Translations under genes and position numbers: made by a program
Notes under the pieces: generated by a model
What the model saw: the letters and a program-made list of their open reading frames with translations, nothing else
Told to the model about the DNA's origin: nothing
Database searches by the model: none
DNA from: Amyelois transitella
Taxonomy: Eukaryota > Arthropoda > Insecta > Lepidoptera > Pyralidae
Direction of reading: 5' to 3'
Assembly: GCF_032362555.1 (NCBI RefSeq)
Contig: NC_083530.1
Span: 3,998,001-4,062,000 of the forward strand
Length of the DNA: 64,000 nucleotides
Shown: piece by piece, positions 1 to 10,100 of the stretch
How the letters are laid out: the number at the start of each line of letters is the position of its first letter
How positions within the stretch are numbered: position 1 is the first letter of the stretch

Positions 1-360
1 ATTATGACAAACCAAACGTTCCTTTCCCGACAAACAATAATGGAAACCAGGTATGATTTACACAGGATTACTATATCGCACTTTCGGTGCAACAAAGTCA
101 CAAATAGCCAAAATTGCAATAACGAACTAAGTATGCCAAATTGTTTTTGAATCATACCTTTACTTGGGACAACAAAAAGATCCGCGAAAGTAAACAATTA
201 ATATTGCAAAGATGTTAAACCTACTATAAATAGTAATCGAGAAATGAACAAATACATGAGAAAAAAATTAAAAATTCTTCTCCTGTATATTTAAAAAAAA
301 AAGTTGTTGTGACTTTGTTGCACTCTACTCGATGCGATCTACTGATTCTTCTTTTATGCC
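1..360. other. Intergenic, no gene seen
   Basis: AT-rich sequence with no coding exon or clear repeat that I can support. A 16-codon ATG frame near 245 (Met, basic residues, then Ile/Leu) looks faintly like a signal peptide but stops at once and has no splice donor, so I do not call it. Confidence 0.5.
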
Positions 361-500
361 TTGTGCTACCAACCGTTCATACTATTCGAATCTCAATTTC
401 ATTTTTAAGCCATAAAGCTCACTTGGTCTTCCAGTCTTTTCGATATTATTGGCTCTGTCTACCCCGTGAGAGGTGAAGATGTGATTATATATACATACAT
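361..500 (+). repeat. SINE-like repeat, 5'-truncated copy
   Basis: This is the 3' half of the common short repeat of the window: the stretches around GAATCTCAATT, GTCTTTTC and GGCTCTGTCTACCCC, then a (TATG/CATA)n tail. It is in + orientation and its tail runs directly into the tail of the next copy, which lies on the other strand. Confidence 0.8.
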
Positions 501-756
501 ACATACATATAATCACGTCTACATCCCTTGCAGAGTAGACAGAGCCAACAGTATTGAAAAGATTGGTAGGCACCGTCCAGCTGTTTAGCTTAATGATAAG
601 AGTTGAGATCCAAATAGTGAAAGGTTGCTAACCCATCGCCTAAAAGAAGAATCCCAAGTATATAAGCCTACCCCTTAGTCGCCTTTTACGACGTCCATGG
701 GAAAGAGATGGAGTGGTCCTATTCTTTTTCTATTGGTGCCAGAAACCACACGGCTC
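488..756 (-). repeat. SINE-like repeat, near full-length copy
   Basis: Read on the minus strand it starts with the GTGGTTTCTGGCACC-type head, followed by the GGACGTCGTAAAAGGCGAC and GGCGATGGGTTAGCAACC blocks, and ends in a (TATG)n tail. It is the tail-to-tail partner of the copy at 361-500. Confidence 0.85.
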
Positions 757-1440
757 GGTAATCTATCTATATCTATCTATATCTATACTTATAATAAATC
801 TGTAGAGAGGTCAATTCTGTACATGGAATATATTTTCAAAATAACTATCAGGGGGTGATAAGTAATCGATACTGATGCCAAAAATGCAATCAGTAAAATT
901 TTTGTCTGTCTGTCTGTCTGTCTGTATGTTCTTTATAGAAACAAAAACTACTTGACGGATTTTAACGAAACTTGGTACAGTTATTCTTCATACTCCTGAG
1001 CAGGTTATAGTATACTTTTCATTACGCTACAATCACTAGGAGAAGAGCAGTGAAAGGAAATGTTGGGAAAACGGGAGAAGTTACTTGATTTTTTAAGCTT
1101 CCGTCGCGTGTGCAGCTTTAATGGTTAAAGATACAGTAAAACCATGTATAACGGAAATATACTACATAAAATTATTAAAAAAATATCTCAAGACAGCATA
1201 AGTCTATCTTTTATGGTTGACTCACAATAACACGTGTAATTGCTAATAGCCTAGCAGTTCGGAGATTTCTGATTTTATTTCTTTACTCTGATGTTTATAA
1301 TACCAATAACACTCACACTCATTCATAATTCTTAAAAATTAATATAAGTACCTATTCAATAAAAAAAGAATCATCGAAATCGGTATAGAAACACCAAACT
1401 TATACATGAAATAAAATACCCTAACAAGCCATCGCGCGTA
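757..1440. repeat. Microsatellites and degraded repeat
   Basis: A (TATC)n run at about 758-789 and a (TCTG)n run at about 903-926 flank a decayed element with the ACTTGACGGATTTTAACGAA stretch common in lepidopteran Helitron-like repeats. No gene is visible. Confidence 0.6.
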
Positions 1441-1484
1441 AATACTGAATCATGCTATAAGGATTATTTTTGCGTAACGGTTGC

Positions 1485-2110
1485 CGCGCTCGACGCGGCT
1501 AGCGAAGGCAGGGTATAAAAGAGGCAGGAGGCGAGCGCAAGCTTCATGACCAAGCCAGCCAGGGGGAGACTTCACGCAGTTCTCTCTTCCAGCCTCCCCC
1601 TGAGGACGAAGCTCGGGATCTACCAAACGTACGTCAGATCCCGCCTCACGTTCGCGGCCCCGGCGTGGTACGCATTCTGCTCTGAGACCAACAGGAGAAG
1701 ACTCAGAGCCCAAGAGAACCAAAGTCTCAGAGCAGTCGTCGGAGCCCCGCGCTACGTGAGGAACTCGATGATGCTCAGGGACTTGAAGTGGGAGAACCTA
1801 GATATTCAAGAGGGCGGACGCGTCATCACACAGCCACCTGCGTGGCATCGCGCCGCTCCACTCCGCTCCCTCCGGGCCGTCGGGTGAAACCCTCCCCTCG
1901 CTGCCTTGCGGCTGACGTCGTCAACCAGTGACGACGCCGCCGCTGATGGGAACTCCCAGTGTATGAAGACGTGAAGACCCAGGCCGTCACGGCCACCCCA
2001 TCGACCTGCCTACAGTCGTAGGCAGCGATGATGACATTGAAGAGGGCCAAAAGCCCTCACCAATCTACTCCGACTCCACTAAAGGAGTATGGGAAGACCC
2101 GACGACGGCA
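1485..2110 (+). mobile_element. Jockey-like non-LTR retrotransposon, 3' fragment
   Basis: A reading frame from about 1546 to 1810 encodes the end of a reverse transcriptase. It shows LPLRTKLGIYQTYVRSRLTF, then APAWYAFC, a basic LRAQENQSLRAVVGAPRYVR stretch and WENLDI, the usual C-terminal pattern of Jockey-clade elements. The frame then shifts, and a GC-rich 3'UTR follows to about 2110. That UTR contains the hairpin CTGCCTACAG/TCGTAGGCAG (2006-2025), also present at 6622-6641. The catalytic domains are missing, so this is a dead 5'-truncated copy. Confidence 0.75.
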
Positions 2111-2236
2111 AGACAGTATTGCACAGGCGTTTCAACTTTATTTTCATTTCTTTTTCTTTTGTAAGTTGTAGGTACATATTTCTGGTTATAATTCTATTAG
2201 AATATTTTTTTTAGTTTAAATAGGCACTTAGATTTA

Positions 2237-2512
2237 TCTATACTAATATTATAAAACTGAAGAGTTTGTTTGTTTTTTTTAATGTGCTAATCTCAAGAAC
2301 TACTGGTTCGATTTGAAATATTATTTTTGTATTGAATAGACCATTTATCGAGGAAGGCTTTAGGCTATATAACGTCTAGATGCAACTATTAAACTATTAG
2401 GAGCGAAGAAATAATGGAAAATGTGAAAAAAATCGTGGAAGGAGCATCCTTGAGGGCTTCAATGATGCCCAAAATAACTATTCCACGCGGACGAAGTCGC
2501 AGGCACAGCTAG
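2237..2512 (+). mobile_element. Helitron-like non-autonomous element, copy 1
   Basis: The element begins TCTATACTAATATTATAAA after an A and ends in an imperfect GC-rich hairpin (GCGGACGAAGTCGC region) followed by CTAG and a T. These are Helitron-type ends: A-TC at the start and CTRR-T at the end, with no terminal inverted repeats or target duplication. A second copy with the same ends lies at 47760-48024. It has no coding capacity. Confidence 0.65.
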
Positions 2513-3533
2513 TTATACATATGTATGTAGATATGTATTTATTTATTCATTCTTCTTCGTCATGACGTTAGTTCCGGTCACATCCTCACGTCTCTGGAGA
2601 GGCTGCGCCGTTCAACCATGATCTATGGATCGGGTTAGTCAGGTTTTCACACAAAGCGAATGCTGTCTGACCGCCGAAACCTTTGCAGGGGAATCCAACC
2701 TTTATACGTTAATTAAGCGTTTTTACTCAATCCAGGACTTTTTGACGAGTAAATTGACATAAGAAAATTACAATAATTATTGACTGTAAATTATAATAAT
2801 CACTGACTGAAATGAATATATGGTTACTGTCTGATTTATGTAATAATTAATTGTATTGATTTATTTATTTGATTATGTTAATAATGTAAATTCATAAGAC
2901 TATATTTTGCATGCCAACTGTTAAGTGCTTTAAACAAATGTAACAACTGTATTATGACTCATTCAATGCATAATAAATCATTCATTCATTCATTCATACG
3001 AGTTAGATCAATTTGAAAGCTCCACTAGTTGAATGTGTATGCCTGTTGGAAGGGAATAAATGAATCAGTTGTCTTTTAAAACATCCATTAGAAGGAATAA
3101 GGTGTCGGGAACCACACGGTACTTTTCTAGTAAAGTAAACATATGTAGCTTTAGACAAACAGCTGAACGTGGCCTATTAGTCTTTTCAAGACTGTTGGAT
3201 CTGTCTACCCCGCAAGGGATATAGACGTGACTATATGAATGAATAGCTTAAGAAAAATGCGAAGGTTTTATCGTGTGAAAATACAACCAGGTATATATAT
3301 CCAATAACAAAACATCGAACAATAACAGTAAAAGTTTCTTTACGCTAGTAAAAAAACTAAGATTAAAAAATCACGGTCGGTCATTTAACAGTAATATTTT
3401 AACGACAGTGTAGGTAACTTTTAAAATTTTTGACATTTCAATAGATTCATTTCATTAACTTACAAGGTTAACAATGCATTGTTTTGTAAGTTCGCAAACT
3501 AATAAAAAAATTAGCAAAGATACTTAAATATAG
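2513..3533. other. Non-coding, repeat-rich
   Basis: This stretch contains a dispersed repeat remnant around 2560-2710 (related stretches near 29130, 55140 and 62640), a (CATT)n run near 2975-2996 and a SINE-like tail fragment in + orientation at about 3155-3240. No coding exon is supported. Confidence 0.55.
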
Positions 3534-3800
3534 TACCGTGTGGTTCCCGGCACCAAAAGATAAAAGAATAGAATCACTCCATCTAAAGAGATGGGAAAGC
3601 CCATCGATGTCGTAAAAGGCGACAAAGGGTTACTATAAACTTGGGATTTTTCTTTTAGGCGATGGTCTTGCAACCAGTCACTTTATATGAATCTCAATTC
3701 TATCAGTAAGTCAAACAGCTGGACGTGACCTATCAGTATTTTCAAAACTGTTGGCTCTGTCTACCTTGCAAGGGATATAGACGTGATTATATCAATGTTT
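3534..3800 (+). repeat. SINE-like repeat, near full-length copy
   Basis: It has the head CGTGTGGTTCCCGGCACC, all internal blocks in order, and the tail GGGATATAGACGTGATTATA. It is diverged, and the (TATG)n tract is almost lost. Confidence 0.85.
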
Positions 3801-4126
3801 ACTTTAATATACCTACGACTAGGTTTAAAATTCTTTAATATGACAAACTCAGTTAGTTTTTGTACCTAAAAAGTTAAGGTTTTTGTACCTATGTATCCAT
3901 ATAATTACCTAATTGTAAGGTTTAATCTACTCGTACAGTAAAAATAAAGTGGTTTTTTTTTATTATAATTTATTCAATCATTTTATTACCATGCTTCAGT
4001 AATTTTAGAATGTTTTGTTTAATTTAGAAACAAAGTGTATATTTTCTTCACGACATTATTCCTTTTCGTAAGAACACGTTGCTAAACTTATAATGATTTT
4101 CATGCCACATTGTCATGCCATTTCAG

Positions 4127-7100
4127 CAACCGACGCCGCCGCCCTACAGGCCTACCCCGCCACCTTACAGGCCGCCCACCCCGCCGAGGCCTACATACGT
4201 CCCACCAGGCCCACCCACGCCCCCACGACCCACTTACATCCCACCGGGTCCCACTCCGGGCCCGGGACCTAGGCCTACACCACCTCATGAGGTAAGTTAA
4301 TTACTTACTTAATAAAAAAAAATTCAAACAATTTAGTCAATCTAAAAAATAAAGTTTTTGAAATTGACCAACCCAACGTAGGAAGGCACGCGTGACGCCA
4401 TTTTTTTAACGCGCGAAAATCTATCGCCGTTTCGTTTTTAAACGGTTTTATTTAGCTCACCCCGTTTGTTTTATTTATTATGACGTGAAACAGGATAGCG
4501 ATTGTTTTTCGCGCGATACGACTCATAGTTTTCTTGCCTTAGATTTGACTAGCTGTTACCCGCGACTTCGTTCGCCGTAAAAGTTTAATGAAAAAGCGGA
4601 CTTACTGTGTGGCCCCTTAGCGGGGGAAGAAATTTTTACATACCACAGTTTTTAAATTGGACCAAACCTAACATATTATATTCCCTCTCGCTCTTACTGT
4701 GTAGTTCATTTTAGAGAAACAAAGAGAAGTAAGATAAAGGCCAAGTTCTTGAATCGACCCCCCAGGAGCATGATAACGCAGGGAGAGTTATAAAGAAACT
4801 ACAATTAGTTCTGTGACATCCTTTAATTGTCGTCTACGTAGTAATCCGGTAGGACGTTGCGTCCTGGAGGTTTCTTGTACGCTTGTGTAGAACGCTGCTC
4901 TTCGAAAGCTGGCTTGCTTGCGAAAGCTTGAGAAAGAGAATAGCAATGGAACATCAACATACAATAGTTTCGTGCCAACGTTTCAAATTGGAGCAAAAAT
5001 ATTTTTTTTGTACGTAGGTATTTATGTTTGAAATGCGATAACTTTCGAACCGTCTTTCTTGAGATATTCACAATTTTCTAATTTCAAGGCGAACAACTAG
5101 TTTACATACCTACATACATAACATGACATCTTTATCGCTTGCGGGGTAGACAGAGCTTAAGGTTTTTATCAAGACCCTAACGTTTAACATGCTCATATTG
5201 CTAGGCATTTACTTAGTTCTAAAACGGAACCAAAATAGTGATGGATTTCTGATGTAAAGCCCATTTCCCAACACCGACTTTTACGGTCTGTGTGGGTCTC
5301 CCAGACTTGCATGGAAGATAGAAATATTTTATGTAAATGTAATTAATATACATACATACATAAAATCACGCCTCTTTCCCGGAGGGGTAGGCAGAGACTA
5401 CCCATTTACTTTAATTATAAATGTGGGGAGTGTGGAGGGAAAGGTCGGAGTGGGAAGACCTAGAAGAACATAACTTGATCAAATTAAGGACGTCCTGGTA
5501 AAGGGTCAGGTCAAAAGTACCCGAAACCGCCGAGCTCACATGAAGAGAGTTATGAATGTGGATGAAGCAAAGGAAATATGCAGAGATCGTGGCAAGTGGA
5601 AAGAGATAGTCTCTGCCTACCCCTTCGGGAAAGAGGCGTGATTTTATGTATGTATGTATGTAATATTATAAAAGTTAATTAGTATTTACTTATGTACACA
5701 AAATTTTATACAAGAAAGATCATTTAACACAGTAATTGTAGTACAAAGGTGCTACTAATTTCAATAGAAATATCTTCCAGTAGACCTGTGAGAGGAGAGA
5801 TGAATATTATGTTATTAGTACGTTATTTACCTGTGGATGTTTTGACAGCCCTGTTTGTTTTGACAATATCTCCGGTTTCTACGTAGTCTGAAAATATTTT
5901 AAAAATACATACCTACATACGCGGCCTATCAGTCTTGTCAAGACTTGGCTCTGACTAACCCGCAAAGGATATAGATGTGATTATATGTATGTATGAATTT
6001 ACATGTATACATATAGTCACGTCTATATCCCTTGCGGGATAGGCAGAGGCAACAGTCTTGAAAAGACAAAGGCTACGTTCTGCTGTATGGCTTTGTGATG
6101 AAATGATGAGATTCAAACAGTGACAGGTTGCCAGCCCATCGCCTACAAGAGGAATCACAAGTGTATAAACCCATCGCTTAGTCGTCTTTTACCACATCCA
6201 TGTGTTCTAATCTAAAACTTAAAACGAAAAATTATACCTTTTATTGTAACAATTATTCATTAAAATTATAAATACAGATTTTTGGTTAAAGTATAAAAAT
6301 TAAAAGCTTCAAGTAAGCTTACCTTCTCCACTAGCTAGAAATTTCAAAGTAAAATTGAAATTAAAAAAAAAAATTTAAAAATAAGAACAAACGGGTATCT
6401 CTCCGTGTAAAAACCTGATTTTCCCAATCCTGAACCGTTGTCATAGGCGCGCCTCCTCTCCATAGAGGTGATGACGTTACCGGGTCACGATAATTACCGG
6501 TATGTGTGACGTCGTGCCGCTTCGGCCTCCCCGGCGCCCGTCTTCACGGCCCGTGAGGCCTATAAAAGCCCGCGCACGCGCCCCGTGTGGGTACCCAGGC
6601 CGCCACGGCCGCCCCATTGACCTGCCTACAGCTGTAGGCAGCGAAGAGGCTAATGAAGCGGGCCAAAATCCTTGAGCATTTATTTCGACTTCCCCTTAGG
6701 GAGTATGGGAAGACTGGGCCACGACCTGTGTGGGTACCCCCTTTGGACTATCAGCATTCACCAAGCTAAGCACCTCGCTACTAAGCTCGCTATTCTCTAG
6801 CGGCTTCTTGCTGGCTCCCGTGTCTATAGCTAAACCCACGACTTCTCTTAACTTGTAAAACTAGTCCAAATAAAGAATAGAATAGATTTATTTTCAAAAT
6901 TGGATACAAGGTATCACTTATTGACGTCACATCACTTAAATCTAATTATAACTACTACCGCTTCAAAAGCGCATGTGTAGATGAAGCGGCGGAATAAACT
7001 ACATTGCAGCATTAAGTTTGTCTTTATTCTAAAAATTGTTTAATAATCTCTCATTTCTCTTACCCTCGACGTTTTACTAAAACGCCACAATGGCGCCCAA

Positions 7101-10100
7101 CGTGGGGCCACTGTACAAATACCGATTTTACCGGTACCGAAGCGACTATTGTCCTTTACGATATCTTAGATTTATCTTACCAGGGTTGTAGTTAGGATCC
7201 ACTGAAAATGCGAAAAGAAGGTGTTAATGCAACGAAATAATATAAAATGCGCTGGTTCAATACCAAAGTAGACATACATACCTACGTATAGAGAGAGCCA
7301 ACATTCTTAAAAAACTGACAGGATACATACAGCGGTATAGCTTAATGTTGGAATTGAGATTCAAATAGAAATATTTATTCAATTCAAATCATAAAATATT
7401 TACAGGCCTCGATCATATATTTATATAATCTATGAAATATGTAACTATATGATAATATAAATGCGAAAGTAAGTTTATTAGTTTGTTTGTTTTCCCTTCA
7501 CGCGTTATCTACTGGCCGAATCTTCTTGAAATTTTGATATATAATTAAGAGTCTGGAAAAAGACCTAGGGTTATTTTTATCCCGGAAAAAAGTTCCGGTC
7601 GAATTTGCAAAACACCTGTATTCTTTTGTAGGTGGCGCTAAAGTCGCGCGAGCGAAGCGGGTATCTATAAGTTTGATACACTTACACGTGATGACTTGGT
7701 CAGTCGTACATCTTGTTGACCTGAGAGTCACGGGGGAGTCTATTACATAGCCGCTTTTAGCCGACAGCTTCTTCGTTCTTTTTCTTTCTATCAAAATTAA
7801 TACACAACTTGTATATGATTATTATGAACTAAAATAGCACAAAAGCAAGTTTTCCAACTAGTGACCCGCTTTGGCTTCGCAAGGGGTTCTGATGTTTTTA
7901 TCTATTAATATATCTGCTCTTTGAATCAAACATTGGGTAGGTTTTTAAGATACAAGGATAGGTACATACGGAGGGACAGTCAGCGTGAAGCGACTTTGTC
8001 TTATGATAGGTAATTTATTTAGGTATGTTTTACCTGAATAACCATCAAGAGCATTGGTTTGCAATTATTTAAAAATATAAGTACTTACTGTTGACAGGCG
8101 GCACTGAAATCAATTAAATTATTTACAAACTAATTTATTACTTCACTTTATCTAAGTACCTCTTTATACAGTTTTTGTTAAATCACAAAAAAGTGAAATG
8201 CTTATAAAGCTTTTACCAAAAAAAAAAATCAAGTACCTACTTAAGTTTTTTTTAAATTACCTATCGCCTCTCTCATCTTGGCGTGCTCCCAGTTGCACTC
8301 TCTGCCATTAAGATTCGGCGCCTGAGGTGCGCTATTATACTAAACCCATACTAATCATCTCTTTTTAAATTATCGAACGAAGCCAGTGAATTCTACTAAC
8401 TACATGCAAAAACATACACACAAACGGGACCCAAACACATTTTTTATCTGATCTGATTTTGATAAAATTAAAAATAGTAGGATCTGTCAATAGAATTTAA
8501 GGCATCAAAACCGTAGTTTTTGAGATATTCACAATTCTAAAAAAATATGTATTCGCGAGGTCTAAGTTCGAAGCGAAAGACTATAGTTATTATAATCACA
8601 TATTAGACCTGAAAGTCACTTACTTAGTCTTTCAGACGCATATCCATGTTTACTTAGTACTTCTCAAGATTTCATAAAAAAAAAAGAAAACATAAAAATT
8701 TTGTCAAAAAGCAAAAAATTAAAAAATAACATTTTAAAAACATTGAATCAAATTTTAACGGTTTGTTTGAAAAAAAATTTTTTTTTCTCTTTCATTAAAT
8801 TGAAAAAAATATATTTGGCTTCTTTATAAGATCTTTGTCAGCTAAAAACAACGTGTAAATAAAACTACATACTTTAAAAAATCACCAAATATAAGCTTTT
8901 TTACCTGACACTGACCAGACTGACTGGCATACGAAATGCAATTTTATTGTTACTACCAATCAACATTTTTGTAAATACTTTGTACTAGATGGCGCTGAAA
9001 ATAATCGCGAGTCTACGTTCGTGGCGAACGACTAGTTAGTGATTTTAGACTTTATTCGCTTCCTTCATTTACAAGGGGATATTGAGCAGACATGAAATAT
9101 CAGTGTAGTGTGTAGGAAGTGCATATTTGTGTCAAGTATTACCTTTTCTGTCTTCAACACCTGAAACATAGATGGTAGATTTTTTAAAGTAAATTAGGTA
9201 ACATATTTTTAGACGTTCATATCTCACTGCATACATTGTCACAAGTTTACACTAGACGAATGTGGCTATATAAAAATAATGTACACTAATTAATACAACA
9301 CTAAAAGGCCAAAATGTGATTAATAAGTACAATTACGATAATTAATGACAGCGCTTACTTGAAAGATGTACTCCATAATCTGTTTAAAAATGGAAAAATA
9401 TACGTTTAATATTTAACATACAAAAAAACCTACGTGACAGCTTTAAAACTCAACTTAAATAACTTTCTACTTACCTAAATCTAATAATTTCTGTCTATTA
9501 TCTGAAAATAAAGGAAAACTAATTTTGATTTCTTTGACAAAGACTCCTGCCAATAATCTTATTCACACTTCTAAAGATCTTAGGCGGAGTATGACCTAAC
9601 AGTCTCTTCGAGACAGTTGGCTCTGCACCGTAAGGTATAAAGACGTGATTAAATGTATCTAAGGGTTCGTATTCGTGCTCTTGGCATGAATCCTCATCCT
9701 TACTAAGTAGGTTCCCAAGGTCTGACTATGACCAGGACCCCAGAGAAACATTAGTCGTAACCTCCTATTTTCTATACATACCATTATACTTTCGGAGCTC
9801 ATCTGAAATATAAATTTCAATTGTATTTAATTTCGTATCAGCTCAAGCCGTCTGGCTCACGATAAACTGGAATGTACAATTAGTTACCCTACATGGAATT
9901 CTATGACACAGTAATAGAGTCGAATTTTCAGTAGATTTGGGTAGGTACTGTATTTCTCTATTTCTTTAACTTAAGAAATAAGCGCTTTTATCTTGTGGCA
10001 CAAGCAAGAAAGCAACATAATTACACCTGGTTTAGGTAACCCCAATGATTGATAAATATTTTCTAATTAACCCGCACCTACTCCTTCACGCAATGTTTGT

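Noticed and set aside
1450..1722. 90-codon minus-strand frame
   Set aside because: It is antisense to the reverse-transcriptase fragment on the + strand.
8256..8322. 61-nt exon candidate on the minus strand between microexons
   Set aside because: It has AG and GT borders, but in phase 1 it meets a stop after a few codons and its length is not a multiple of three.
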